Shown: positions 24,479 to 36,212 of the stretch, piece after piece
How positions within the stretch are numbered: position 1 is the first letter of the stretch
How the letters are laid out: each line of letters begins with the position of its first letter
Assembly: GCA_032622095.1 (NCBI GenBank)
Contig: CP136066.1
Location: 55,210,609-55,274,608 of the forward strand
Direction: 5' to 3'
From: Siphonodentalium dalli
Lineage: Eukaryota; Mollusca; Scaphopoda; Gadilida; Siphonodentaliidae
Length of the DNA: 64,000 bases
Made by a program: the position numbers and the translations under genes
The notes under the pieces: generated by a model
What the model saw: only the letters and a program-made list of their open reading frames with translations
The model's database searches: none
Told to the model about the DNA's origin: nothing

Positions 24479-24510
24479 TGCGTGTCTCGTCCAATATGAC
24501 TTTTCACCAC

Positions 24511-25421
24511 AACCTGGACTCGTATAAGAAAAACACACACTCTACACAACATCGTATAATAACTTTATATTATTTTAGATTTATTGGACAGGTAAATTGG
24601 ATGTTATATCCGGTTGTTTATCAAACCAAACATATTCCTGAATGTTTTCGTGGTTTTTTTGCGGGACCTCACGAGTAACACATTCCAAAAGTACCAGATG
24701 ATTAATAAAGGAAGCCGGTTTGAATATATGTATGTACTTACATTGAGTGATTACGCAGCATGCATACCGTGGAACTGATGCGCGTATTCATGCTCGGTCA
24801 GGGACTCACCTTGGTCGAGATGCTTGACCTGGTTGCTTATATAGCGTGCACGTTTCGCAGTATGTGAACTTGACTATACGGGGAGTATAGTCACATGCAG
24901 ATGAATTATACATAATCACAGCACTCAGTTTTTTTTTTATCAAGTAAGATACCTCGGGTGGATTGAACAAAGAATTGAGTAAACATGATATACCTGCATT
25001 TATTTAAGGGGGAGACGCAGGTTTTGCAGAAATCCATCCAAAAATTGCAAGAGATTTCAACACATAATTTCTTTGGATCTATCTGGCGAAAAATCTTGAA
25101 TTTCACACATTATCTTCATTATATGTAGTAGCTGATTAAGAGAAGACAAAACAATAGATTTTAATACATTTGAGATGTTGATAATATTATTTCTTTTAAT
25201 TGGCTTCATTTGTATCATAAGGTTGAGATGGATTTTAATTGTTTAATAGATATATAAACCGCATTTTTTAAGAAAAAAAAACTCTTTTACAGAAATTCTT
25301 GGTACCTGAAAACAGTGAAATTTTAAATATCATTCATGCCATAAAAGTAAAGTAAATGAGATTATAATTTCCTACGGGCAGATGGTTCTTAAATATTGAG
25401 TCATAATACTCACTTGTTGTA
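24511..25421. other. Intronic stretch with one dispersed fragment
   Basis: AT-rich. The segment around 25010-25110 (GGGAGACGCAGGTTTTGCAG, then TTTCTTTGGATCTATCTGGC) recurs in diverged form at 38205-38310, so it belongs to a dispersed repeat. Nothing else recognisable. Confidence 0.5.
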
Positions 25422-25597
25422 TTTAGTCTACCCATATAACACTGAAATCGTTGTAATATGGCCCACATCGTCTGAACCAACCATGAACCACTATAAACCA
25501 ATCGAAAGCGTTCGATTGGTTTACAGTGGTTCATGGTTTGTTCAGACGATATGGGCCATATTACAACGATGTCAATATTATATGGGTATAGACTAAA
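25422..25597. mobile_element. 176-bp near-perfect hairpin element
   Basis: TTTAGTCTACCCATATAA at the left pairs with TTATATGGGTATAGACTAAA at the right, and the stem continues through CGTTGTAATATGGCCCA and TGAACCA..CATGAACCACT to a tiny loop near 25511 (CGAAAGCGTTCG). Few mismatches suggest a young insertion. The related open frames on both strands (25334-25603 and 25396-25596) result from the palindrome. Confidence 0.75.
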
Positions 25598-25800
25598 GAC
25601 CAAACAGGGTTAATAACTCTACCGGGAAAACACCGCACTGCACTTATAAATACCCCCCCGGATAAATCCCCCCCCCCCGATAAGCAACTGACAAACTTGC
25701 TAGAGGCACGAATCAGGTCGGATCCTCCATTTGGGTGGATCACAAAACCGCGTGTAACCCTTCCATGACTGTTGCTTTCTGAAATTTTGTGAAAACTCAG

Positions 25801-25880
25801 TGCCAATCCATTATCTTATATATGCTGCGACTCTCCTATAGAGTGACTCGCATGCACTATATATAAGAGAATACATTGGC
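25801..25880. repeat. Isolated decayed 69-nt hairpin
   Basis: GTGCCAATCCATTATCTTAT pairs with ATATAAGAGAATACATTGGC; the loop region is longer than the standard (GACTCTCCTATAGAGTGACTC). It matches the family hairpin but has no CCCTTTACCC ends nearby. Confidence 0.65.
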
Positions 25881-26017
25881 CTAATAAAATATACACATTG
25901 ACCTTGTAAGCAAATGCATGTGTGAGACTCGCATATAGTATTACCACTTTAGAGGGCGTTCTCTAGTAGATTAACAGGTTTTTACCCGCACGATAAGATT
26001 CCATAATTTTCAGGCGA

Positions 26018-26273
26018 AGTTGATCGGAAGCGGGCGGCGGGCGTTAATGAAGCTTTGTTTTCATTAACTCCCGCCACCCGCTTCCGGTTAAGTCACCGAT
26101 CGCGTGATCACACGAGGACGGGGTGGTAATAATAGTAATAACATGATTTTGTCGGGCGCCTTAATTTATTAACGGCCCTCCAGGAATGATTAATATCCCC
26201 CGGTCCTATTAGCCATAGAGGCCCTCGGGCTGTTAATCATTCCTGTCGGATCGTTAATAAACCATAACGCCCT
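26018..26273. repeat. Two adjacent fold-backs
   Basis: First: CGGAAGCGGGCGGCGGGCGT with TTAATGAA pairs with TTCATTAACTCCCGCCACCC (26032-26088). Second: GGGCGCCTTAATTTATTAACG and CCAGGAATGATTAATA at the left pair with TGTTAATCATTCCTG and CGTTAATAAACCATAACGCCC (26152-26273). Both look like separate short inverted-repeat elements. Confidence 0.65.
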
Positions 26274-26705
26274 AAAAAATAATGTTATTTGTATATTATT
26301 ATTATTAGTTTATCATTAAAGGGTTAACGATTAGAACCAGTTTCGTTATCACTGGAGCGCTAATTTGGCATAACCACTGGGATTCAAAGATTCCTGCAGT
26401 TATGGATCTAACACCATTTCTGTTCCCCGACTCCAACACGATTTAATGGTTATATTTTAAGAAAACAACAAAAAATAACAATTATTGCGTATATACACAC
26501 AGCTTACCCTTGAACCCTTTCTTGATTAAATACTAATTGACGAGTAGTTCCCATATATCAAATATTCAGATAATAAGTTCAGTAAAGTACCATAGGTCGA
26601 ATCTATTATCTGAACATTTCCCACCAGTATATGTCAATCATTCTTCCTTTGTATTATCTGTCTTTCTGTCTGTTTTTATTACCTGATCACCCATCCAAAT
26701 GAGTC

Positions 26706-27742
26706 ATAGACCGTTCCAGTGTACATGTAGTTGGAAATTTCATGACTCAAATTCCAATAGTTGTACTTATACTTATATACTTATACATTTAGTTCCTCTC
26801 AGAGCAGTATATTAATAAGTTTATTTAAATTTGTCCCGCAAGGTGGCAATGTAATGTCAATATTACGGCCAAATAAAGCTGCAACATCCTAAATTATCTT
26901 GGGTCTGTCTCAATAAAACCATACAAATATGGATATCATTGGAACTGGCTCATTGACCACATTGTGATGGTTACAGTTATGCCCTGTGCCAATGCATTCT
27001 CTTATATATGCGAGTCGACCATATGTCGCCTCGCATATATAAGAGAATGCATTGGCCTAAAAAAGATCTTTTTTTTAACACTTTTTAACATTTTTTCTTA
27101 CATTCTTTAACAATTTTATAATTTTTAATGTGTTAAGCCAATGCATTCTCTTATATATGCGAGGCGACCTATGGTCGACTCGCATATATAAGAGAATGCA
27201 TTGGCAGAGGGCCGTTCATAGACCGTTCCAGTGTACATGTAGTTGGAAATTTCATGACTCAAATTCCAATAGTTGTACTTATACTTATATACTTATACAT
27301 TTAGTTCCTCTCAGAGCAGTATATTAATCAGTTTATTTAAATTTGTCCCGCAAGGTAGCAATGTAATGTCAATATTACGGCCAAATAAAGCTGCAACAGC
27401 CTAAATTATCTTGGGTCTGTCTCCATAAAACCATACAAATATGGATATCATTGGAACCGGCTCATTGACCACATTGTGGTGGTTACAGTTATGCCCTGTG
27501 CCAATGCATTCTCTTATATATGCGAGTCGACCATAGGTCGCCTCGCATATATAAGAGAATGCATTGGCCTATAAAAAATCTTTTTTTAACACTTTTTACC
27601 ATTTTTTCTTACATTCTTTAACAATTTTATAATTTTTAATGTGTTAAGCCAATGCATTCTCTTATATATGCGAGGCGACCTATGGTCGACTCGCATATAT
27701 AAGAGAATGCATTGGCACAGGGCCGTTCTGTTGGGTAAAGGG
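26706..27742 (+). mobile_element. Duplicated TTAA MITE, two 512-bp tandem copies
   Basis: ATAGACCGTTCCAGTGTACA starts both copies (26706 and 27218). Each carries the left sequence of the TTAA family (GGCCAAATAAAGCTGCAACA, ACCATACAAATATGGATATC) and two 69-nt hairpins. The outer left end has diverged or been replaced, whereas the right end of the second copy is intact (GTTGGGTAAAGGG followed by TTAA at 27743-27746). In the first copy the right end is cut at GAGGGCCGTTC, the point of the duplication junction. Confidence 0.75.
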
Positions 27743-27746
27743 TTAA

Positions 27747-28178
27747 TACACAGTCATTTGAGTAAATAAATTACAGTAATGCTCATTATCTGAACACATA
27801 TACGAAATTGAAAGCAAAGCATTTCCTTCAAGTTCAGACTGGTATGTTTTACCGACCATAGATTCATGGTTACTAGTCTATCAGTAATGTCAAACATCCA
27901 TATCTTTCTGGGGACAGCTTTAACAATATAACAATCATTCCGCATGCATACTTGTTACCATTGTGTGAGTTATAACTTGTGATTCCTTGGAATTTGAATA
28001 CATGCAACTCGTAGTCGTTCCTCAACCATTTTCTGATTAATATCATGTAAAATGTACTGCGTGTATACATAACTACATAAAACATGGATCAATCCTTTGT
28101 CATTCTCGTTACTAGTGTCTTTATTTACACAGTCAATACTCTTTAAAAGAACATTTAGAATCCCAAATTATTAAGCCA
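27747..28178. other. Intronic stretch without recognised feature
   Basis: Between the duplicated TTAA element and the AGGGG element. Short open frames on the - strand at 27754-27945 and 27873-28085 show no family motif and overlap in different frames. Nothing supported. Confidence 0.45.
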
Positions 28179-28182
28179 TTAG

Positions 28183-28532
28183 AGGGGTACTGTACACTAA
28201 ATTGGTCCATTTATGGGACCATTTCCTTTTATACTCAACAGAATATATGCAACAAATGAATGAAATTGAGCCATGGATCAGAGCAAAATACACGTGTATG
28301 CTCTGTGAACGATCCAAATAACCTCATAATTATAAAAAATGATTAAATGGCTGGAGTCATAAATTCAATTTCATTATAATTACCATGTTGTTTGCATCGT
28401 TCGTATAGCATACGAGTGTATTTGCACTAATATATGGCTCAAATTCATTCATTAAATTTTGTTGAATATATCTTGTTGAGTACAAAAAGGAAATGGTCCC
28501 ATAAATGGCCAAATTTAGTGTACAGTACCCCT
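28183..28532. mobile_element. AGGGG inverted-repeat miniature element, full copy
   Basis: AGGGGTACTGTACACTAAAT and the inverse ATTTAGTGTACAGTACCCCT bound a 350-bp fold-back. TTAA follows the right end (28533-28536); the left has TTAG. It ends 150 bp before exon 2. Confidence 0.8.
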
Positions 28533-28682
28533 TTAAGCCAATATTGGAATTTTGCATTACTCAAAACCAAATCCTATATAGTTGGAAGTTTTATGATCTC
28601 ACCCCGTCCCAGTTGGAACCCCCTAGAAACGTCCCTGTCTGTTGAGCTGTATTTATTCACACTTTCATTTCTCGCTATGCAG

Positions 28683-28812
28683 GTAAATTAGGAGACTACA
28701 TACAACATTACGAGCCGCTGAACTATAACCACAAAGAACTGAACGAGCAGCATCATCGAGTCAAACGGTCCACGGAAGGAACACTGTTTCTGGACTTCAA
28801 CGCTTTCAATAG
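28683..28812 (+). CDS. ADAM10: Exon 2 of ADAM10-like metalloprotease: start of prodomain
   Basis: Codes residues 32-74 plus two bases of codon 75. The acceptor is TTTCTCGCTATGCAG and the donor AG|GTGAGT; the exon enters in phase 1 and leaves in phase 2. The peptide begins GKLGDYIQHYEPLNY, then a stretch with HHRVKRST and LFLDFNAFNR. In vertebrate ADAM10 the corresponding prodomain start has the order Y-I-x-H-Y-E-x-L-x-Y, a H-x-R-x-KR pair and LLDF-x-A, so family and position both fit. The internal VKR lies well before the expected furin site and is conserved as a basic pair in the family. An AGGGG element ends 150 bp upstream, and the donor sequence itself is tandemly duplicated (28813-28906). 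Confidence 0.88.
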
Positions 28813-28906
28813 GTGAGTTCAGGAACGTAGTGGTCAGTGGGTGGTGTGTATCAAATGAGGTGAGTTCAGGAACGTAGTGGTCAGTGGGTGGTGTGTATCA
28901 AATGAG
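28813..28906 (+). repeat. 47-bp tandem duplication of the exon 2 splice donor
   Basis: The intron start GTGAGTTCAGGAACGTAGTG runs for 47 bp and is then repeated exactly (28813-28859 and 28860-28906), so there are two GTGAGT donors. Use of the second would add 47 nt and read AGG TGA, an immediate stop. Confidence 0.9.
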
Positions 28907-28958
28907 AATATTGTGTCACTCTGATGAAAATTGAAAACGTAATATATTTTTTTTAAAT

Positions 28959-29459
28959 GGCTGCGGACACACGTATATCACAGTAGCGATGGCATAGTAT
29001 GTGTGACAATTAATTATGGTGCAATTTTGGTGACAATTGTTCGTCATATTCCTGTGCCATAGCGAGACATGTCGCCCGCCGTACATTCAAACAATGAGTC
29101 TTTTCCAAGCTCTAGCAGCGTCGAGATCGACATCTCAATGATTTATCAAACCGAATGTCTTGTCGCTGTTGATCGTAACTCAACACGCAATGTTATATTT
29201 TTAATGCTAACACACAAGACAATTCTGGACGATCGGTCATGCAATTTTATGTATCGTAGAGAATACAATGTGGCTAAACGTAATGAGTAGAGATCAACCT
29301 TGGTGAAACTCAATGGGTTAATTGGTCAGTCGACTCACTGTGCGAATATGCGGCATATAAATTATGTTGACCAATTGTCACCAAACTCTACCATAATTAA
29401 TTGTCACACCTACTATGCCATCGCTACTGTGGTACGTGTGTCCGCAGCCAATCCCATTG
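28959..29459. mobile_element. GGCTGCGG inverted-repeat element (copy 1), 3-bp target repeats
   Basis: Termini GGCTGCGGACACACGTATAT and GTACGTGTGTCCGCAGCC, with inverted similarity for about 100 bp (CAGTAGCGATGGCATAGTA, GACAATTAATTATGGT). AAT flanks both sides (28956-28958, 29460-29462). A second copy is at 44849-45390. The interior is not conserved coding sequence. A 3-bp target with GG termini recalls PIF/Harbinger elements, although AAT is not their usual TWA target. Confidence 0.75.
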
Positions 29460-29462
29460 AAG

Positions 29463-30840
29463 TCCCATTTAATTTAAGAGTCATCGATTAATTAGTTTTT
29501 ATAGTGGCTTGATTTACGGTTTTAATAACAATATATGCCATAAAATAGAATTATCATATTATAATTCACCACCATTTGGATTGTCTGTGACTCAAAAGGT
29601 GCCCAGAGTAATAGAAAATAGCTGAAATCATAAAACCATTTCCCCCGTTATGGCTCAAGAAGCAACAGAATTCAAACTTTAGTTTATTTTCAATGATCAC
29701 AGTTTATTATATCGAATAAGTCGAAAATACAATGTTTTGGAGCTTCCTCTTTCAAATGGTATATAATATGGGATATATTTTATTACGCGCGCCGCGTGTA
29801 TACTAAAAAGTCGAACTGCGCGACCAGGAGGCCGAGTCCGGTAAAAGGTGTAGTTGGGAATTTCAATTTCGTTTATTGCCCTTTACATTATTATGTCAAT
29901 AATGTTGATTTTGGTTTATGACAAGCTATGTCAATTACAAATAAAAGAAATGAAAAAGATAATTTGTAAGTCTTATATGTATATTTAAACCTTTATAGAC
30001 ATTTTTCGTTCTGCAGCCCACTGAGGGTTGTGGTCGGAGACGGCCAAGTCGGCCGCCGGTTCGTTAATTAGGTTCTGGTTGTTATTGTTATTTTAACGGA
30101 CTTCTGAGTTGGTCATTCGCGAAACCAATATATATTATATTCTATAATTACAAACATGGTTATATAATATATGATCTTGAGCGCGTTACCATTTCTGACA
30201 TTGGTTTTCTTGTATAGTATGATCTGGGGTTCGAAAATTAAGTGGGTCTTTAACTCATCCACTGCTAACTTTATGGGGATTTCCGATAACAGTGTACCGA
30301 GTTTCCTGGGCATATTGCCAGTTTTCATTGTTTATTGTTTGTATCATTATGCCAGAAAACATAATAATTTTCAGTTAGGCAATAATTTATATCAAAATAG
30401 GTTGTTGTTGTAATTGGTGGTTTTGACACGAAACATGGGTAGCCTGCATTATGAAGGTTTGGGTTACGGAATAATTTTAATTAGAATGAACGTCGGAGAC
30501 ATAGCTATTTGCATTGTACGTGACACTTCTGGCGTATATTCAAATCTGAATCAAATTGTATTATTACATGCATAACAGGTTAGAACTTGATTGAACGTTC
30601 GTGGAAAACATCTTTTGTAGTCGACTGTTATTACGCCACCGTAGTGTGGTGTTTCTAGCTTTTGGTTTTTTGATATCGCATGGTCGATCGATAATTCACT
30701 GGGTGATTGTACATTCGGCAAACCTCGTCAGATTCCGTCACCGTTTCATCGTACCGATAATTACGAGAGTACAACTAAGATTGGCACATGTGTTTACGTC
30801 ACCGGTGTAATTGTGGGGACATGCTTCTATTATGAAGGTT
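29463..30840. other. Mosaic of dispersed-repeat fragments
   Basis: TTGGAGCTTCCTCTTTCAAA (29738) recurs at 36010 and in diverged form at 48540. GAGGCCGAGTCCGGTAAAAG (29830) recurs at 61833. CGAAACCAATATATATTATA to GAGCGCGTTACCATTTCTGA (30120-30200) recurs at 61945-62025 and partly at 32765-32800. No exon was recognised. Confidence 0.55.
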
Positions 30841-31440
30841 TGCTATCCCGAAGGTCCGCTATTCCGAAGGTTCTCTATTCCGAAGGTTTTTGTTATTTTT
30901 AGGTTAATTCTATATTTTAAAGTATTGAGACTAATTTGAGAGGGTTCATTTTCACAAAGATTCTTTATATGGAGTGTGCGCTCACATCCGAACTGATCAT
31001 GCGCGCACACCGATACAGATACAGGAGGAAATAACTTAACTTAGAACATTAAATGTGATTTTGTTTTGTTTTCGCTGGTTTTCTTGAGATTTTATGTCAT
31101 TACGTGGGCCCATACCTTGGAATTCTTGGCATATACTATGAATGTTGTGGTATATATGGACCCTCCCGCATTGGGACATGACATAGGTTCAGTTGACTTA
31201 AGTGGTGTTCTGTGTGTGCTCCAATTTGGAGTTCAATATTTTAAGGGCCAAGTTTAGAATTTTATGGGTCCATACCTTTGAACTCTGGGCATATAATATG
31301 AATATTGGGGGGCATGTCTCTATTCCGAATGTTCACTATCCCGAAGGTCCACTATTCCGAAATTTCTCTGAATGTTCGCTATTCCGAAGGTTCACCAATC
31401 CGAAGGTTCGTTATTCCGAAGGTTCTGTGTTCCAAAGATT
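30841..31440. repeat. ATTCCGAAGGTTC short tandem units in two clusters
   Basis: CTATTCCGAAGGTTC-type units of about 16-18 bp occur at 30841-30895 and 31313-31440. Both clusters are followed by the same sequence (TTAGGTTAATTCTATATT, GAGAGGGTTCATT, AAGATTCTTT), so the clusters are the head of a dispersed repeat of at least 130 bp. In between, two diverged copies of a segment with TTTGAACTCTGGGCATATAA occur. Confidence 0.7.
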
Positions 31441-32081
31441 TTTTTTATTTTAAGGTTAATTCTATATTCTAAAGTAACGAGAGGGTTCATTATCACGAAG
31501 ATTCTTTTTATGAAGGAAATAACGTAAAACATTAAATGTGATTTTGTTTTGTTTTCGAGGGTTTTCTTGAGTTTAATGTCATTACGTATGACCTTATTTC
31601 TCATTACATATTCACGCCAAGGAGCCCACGCAATTGCTATGTTACGATGCGATTTAATGTGATTATGTGTGACCTAATATCTCAATAATCTGAGGCAAGA
31701 GTACGCCTGCTAAAGGCGAATTATAACAGTTGGGGGTATAACGCTCAATAAATACTGGAGGCTATAACAAACTGCGCAGTAGAATATCGCTGAATGGACG
31801 AGTATGAGATGAGCCTAAATGCAATTGTGACTTTGTTTAAAGGCCCACTTAATTTTCGAGTCATTAATTTTTTATAGTATATACGGTTTTAATAACAATT
31901 TATGCCATAAAATTTGAATAAACTACTATAATTCATCACCATTTGAAAGGCAGAATACTTCTATCTCCTAGTTTGAAACACCTTCAAAATACCGCGTCGT
32001 ATATCTAGCAATAAGCAACCAACATGTCCTCCTCGGCTTTCCATAGATTTCAACGTAATTTGATACTTATGGGTATTTGTG

Positions 32082-32560
32082 TCCGGGAAGTGTTTTGAAC
32101 GGGTCAAATCGTGACCCCGACCTGACCTTGACCTTTAAAACTGTCAATGCAAGGTCAATTTGGGTAAAACGGACAAATTTCGGCGAAATTTTATACCTAG
32201 GGATACTTTGGTCCGAGGAGAGTTTTGAACGGGTCAAATCGTGACCTCGGCCTGACCCTGACCTTCAATATGGCAAATCAAAGGTCAACTCGGATAAAAC
32301 GGATAGATTTCGACGAAATTTGATACCTATGGGTACTTTTGTCGGGGGGGGGGGGTGTTTTGGACGGGTCAAATCATGACTCTGACCTTACCTTGACCTT
32401 CAAAATTGTTAATTAAAGTTCAAGTTGGGTAAAACGGACGGATTTCGACGAAATATGATACCTATGGGTAGTTTTCTACGGGTGGGGGTGTTTTGGACTG
32501 GACAAATCATGACCCTGACCTGACCTTGACTTTCGAAATAGTCAATTGAAGGTCAAATCG
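32082..32560 (+). repeat. About four ~122-bp units with GACCTTGACCTT
   Basis: Each unit has GACGGGTCAAATCGTGACC, a CTGACCTTGACCTT segment, CAAGGTCAA, GGGTAAAACGGA and GGATTTCGACGAAATTTGAT. The units are related to the central module of the giant element (10340-10530). The third unit carries a G-run at 32345. Confidence 0.75.
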
Positions 32561-33019
32561 CACCTTTCACCGGAAAGCAGATGGGAAACAGCCCGGGTGA
32601 AGTCGGGCCTATCAGCTTGTGTAATAAAGAAGACAGTTTGATGAAAGTAATGTATGCCACGAGAAACGGGAAAACTTGAAATATGGAAGTACGCAAATTT
32701 CCCGCATAAAATTTGAAAGCTAGTTTATAGAATAATTGTATTATTATTTATATTTATGGCTAATAATACGATCTTGGTGGCGTTACCATTTCTGACTATG
32801 GTTTTCTTGTTAATATAATTGATAGCGAACATTAACCTTGGTACCTCTATATACGCCGACACAGTGAACTAGTTTGTGGACCAAAACGAAATACTTAAAG
32901 GGGCATGTCATAACCATAAAATACCATAACCTGATATGGCTCGTGTTAATATATTCTCCCCGGGGTTTGGTAAGTGATAGCTGTATGATACACCACAACT
33001 AATTTACTGAGTGTATATA

Positions 33020-33165
33020 TATGTATCTTTAAATATTTACATAGCCCGTCTGTGTTACAGTAAATCGTGTTCGGCGATTGGTCAACTGCCAAATGGGCCA
33101 CCCGTTTCATACACCAACTAAAACAGACCGTAACACGAATACGACATAACCAATTGTTGATCTAA
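33020..33165. repeat. Dispersed ~130-bp repeat, TTACATAGCCCGTCTGTGTT
   Basis: TTACATAGCCCGTCTGTGTT..ACAGTAAATC..TTGGT.AACT is found here and, well conserved, at 43748-43860. The ends are weakly inverted (CGTCTGTGTTACAG against ACAGACCGTAACACG), suggesting a small fold-back element. Confidence 0.6.
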
Positions 33166-33361
33166 TAAATGCATCTGAAGCCAGTTATTTATATCGATGA
33201 TATGATCGTTGCTAAGCGCTTGGGAATCTTATATTGGGCTCACTTAATGTGCTGTGTGGGTTAGTCTCACATTCTCGGCATATTTTGTGAAAATATATAA
33301 GAATACATTCAGCTTTTTATGGGAATAAATCATCAAAAAGATATATAAATATAAAAAATTA

Positions 33362-33511
33362 ATGTAGTGGGTGTGTGTCTGTTATTGGAGGATACGGCGC
33401 TGTATTCATTGTGTGCACATTTAGTGAGAACCGCTTCGCGGTTCACACAATGTGCCCCCAACGACCACAGCATCGTATCTCCCAAATGACACACACATCC
33501 ACTACACTCAT
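33362..33511. repeat. ~150-bp fold-back
   Basis: AATGTAGTGGGTGTGTGTC at the left pairs with GACACACACATCCACTACA at the right; inner segments (GGAGGATACG / CGTATCTCCC) pair too, around GAACCGCTTCGCGGTTC. Confidence 0.6.
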
Positions 33512-35689
33512 TTCTTAAATTAAGTTTTTGGTACAACCGAATGGGCTAAGACATCATTGTTACAGAACGTGGTCTAATTTGAAGAAGTAGTACCCTGAAT
33601 GTAGTTGTAACTCTATTCCGGAGTTTTACGAAACTGTTTACATTGAAACATATCTGTACGTGGAGTATATAGCGCTGAAAAAAACGTGCTTTCTTTTAGA
33701 TTTGTCACGTGATCTTCTCACAAAGACGACTTTGTGAAGAGGGACCCCTTTTTATTTCCAAAGTGGTTATTTTTATGCCTTCAATAAATCTTTCTGATGC
33801 ATATACATATATGGGGGTGCATGTCAACGCATACCCCCATTAATCCTGAATACCAGTTAGCATAGAATCCTGCGTATCGGTTAAGAAAATATAGAATGCA
33901 AGTCATGATATTTTCACTTTTATATATTTGGTAATTTTCACCCATTTGCTTCAACGCATCAAGATGTTTTAGTTTAAGCGGTATTCAGGATTCTGCAATG
34001 AGGACAACTTATAGAACCACACATTTCTTATTTGGTTCTGTGTCAACCAAGAACCAATTGGTTCTTTGTTCGGTCTCTACTAAATTTGGCGAAGAACCGA
34101 TTGGTTCTAGTTTAGGTTCTAAAGCCCTATGGAATTAATAACTCGGCTATACATAGTATGTCGCTCAGTCGGTCTAACCAATAGTTCACACGGGATATCT
34201 CAATCCCGATCCATAGAGTTTTATACATTTATATATTAAGAATAATGTCTCCCACGCTTCGTAACTTGTGAGTTTCTGATGTAGGGGCGTTGGGGTGCAT
34301 AATGAGAAGATGTATACATTACATTCTGTATTCTGTTAATCTCAATGAAACACAATCTGAACAGCACACTGACACATGTATAGTATGACATCGATGAGAC
34401 GTATATATGATGATTGATCATGCAACATGCTGGACGTACACCACAGGCACAGAACAAATGAATAATGATGGATGAGATCTAATCTCTGCTATCTCCATGA
34501 TTCCATTCCAAGAAATTACCCTAGAATATAAAATTCACTAATCCAACACAAAGTATAAAAGAATATGGGAAAGAGAAATACCTTCCAATACAAATAATAT
34601 ATTAACCATTTCCATTGTTATTGGAAATGAAAACCAAACTGTATATAAATATATAAAGGCTCCAGAATGGAGACTTCCCATAATGCAACTTTCTATGTTG
34701 TTGGAAGTTTTATAAAAGAGTAAAATATAAAATAACACAAAAAGGGAATGATTACTGGTTACCATTTATATAGTGAACCATCCATATGGAAAGGGACTTA
34801 CTTAGTTATGGATGGACACAACTAAAGATGAATAAATATATGGGACGAAATTGGGTTAAAATATCACAATACACAATCAACGAATTGGTACATAAAACAC
34901 ATATTAAACTTACCAATTCGGAATGATTTAGGTCCTGGATGTTTTAATAATAGTAATAGCGTTTCATTTTACTTAAACCTACATTGTAGTTTAGTAAAGA
35001 TAAAATATACTTTATGATTTAAACATAACTGTTTTCAAAACGTTCCGTTTGATTATTCTGCACTATCTTATTTTAGCGGGAAAGATTACTACGCGGTAAT
35101 GCGTTAATTTAGTTATTGGGCTGGTTTATATTTGGATTGGGATTGGGCTAAAAGATAAGAACAAGACAGTCAAGTGAGTTAAGAATGCTAGGTTGATTAG
35201 ACAGATATTAGGTTTAAAACAAATAAGTAATAAGCATGTATAAAATAGAATTAGTATAATTCCTACAAAACTTACTTATGCATGTAAATATATCACCGTC
35301 ACATTTCCATTCTGCTACAGCGAAGAACCAAATGGAACCAATTGTCTTAGTTTGGTTCCCCAATGAATGTGGTGTAGAACCAATTGGTTCTTCGTCTGCG
35401 AAGAACAAACTATGTTGATTCATCCGGGACATGTTTTTGCTGTGTATATTATGAATATGAATCCCGAATACCAATAGCACATGGGTATGTACATTACTAA
35501 TTCCATGCACATGTCATGATATGCTAATTCCCATATTACAAAGGTTGAAATAATTTACCACCCCAGTGCCACCTTAGCGGAGATTATGCATGTACATGTA
35601 TCTTGGAACTACTCATGTCTACGGATTGGAATCGATCTATACACTATTCACTATTAATTATAAATTCTAATGTACGTAAAGTTCCACTT
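33512..35689. other. Intronic stretch, minor repeats only
   Basis: AGAACCAATTGGTTCT-type palindromes occur around 34040-34115 and 35330-35400. A GGGGGTGCATGTCAACGCATACCCCC hairpin-like segment lies near 33813-33839. Several - strand open frames up to 98 codons have no motif or splice support. Confidence 0.45.
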
Positions 35690-36110
35690 AATTTGTAATG
35701 CCCAGATCACATTATACACACCATATTCCATAGTATATACCATTTGGAAGAGGAACCAAACATATAAATATTCCACCAGAATACGGAACAGCAGTGATCT
35801 AAGCCTGCCCACCAAGTAATAGAGATTCTCAGATTCACCCAAGACGTCCCCGTTATTTTCCCCATAATGCATCATAATTCATATCTAAAAGATAGAGTTA
35901 TTCCTCTTCTATTGAGAATGTTAAACTGGATCGAAATTAAGTGCAGAACACACGTCGGTGGTACCTTGACAACACAACATGTTCGCAGTTCATTCGACCG
36001 GTTCAGTTGGTAATACAATGCATGGGTTTGAGCTTCCTCTTTCAAATGGTATATACTATTATAATATGGAATATGTTGTATATAATGTGATCTGTGGATT
36101 CGAAAATTAT
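35690..36110. repeat. Wide fold-back with TTCCTCTTTCAAATGGTATA arms
   Basis: CAGATCACATTATACACACC..ATATTCCATAGTATATACCATTTGGAAGAGGAA at 35703-35756 is inverted at about 36030-36096 (TTCCTCTTTCAAATGGTATA.. ATAATGTGATCTGTGG). The arm sequence is the same dispersed motif found near 29738. Confidence 0.55.
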
Positions 36111-36212
36111 GTGGGCCTTTAACCTTACTAATAAATATAATACACTCCGGATGTGGTTCAAGTTTCTACAGATAAATAATCACGCGGGTCGAGCATAGCA
36201 AGCATTATTTAA

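Larger units (their letters stand above)
20337..24510. repeat. Partly triplicated ~1.7-kb block bounded by AAAGTCATATTGGAC
   Basis: Copy 1 starts about 20408, copy 2 (truncated) about 22135-22710, copy 3 about 22711-24480. All share TAAGACACCTGTGGTGAAC, the AACAAACAAACAAAC tract and CGGGACATGGTTTGC. Copies 1 and 3 also contain a TTAA element, TTCCAGGGATAATTTGAGTT and the AGTCATATTGGACTCCC segment; copy 2 lacks them and joins ATTAGTTGGAAATTTTACC directly to copy 3. The whole ends with an inverted AAGTCATATTGGAC / GTCCAATATGACTT pair at 24468-24503. The A/C tract and TTTTATTAGTGTAGAT resemble the 3' ends of non-autonomous invertebrate repeats. Confidence 0.8.
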
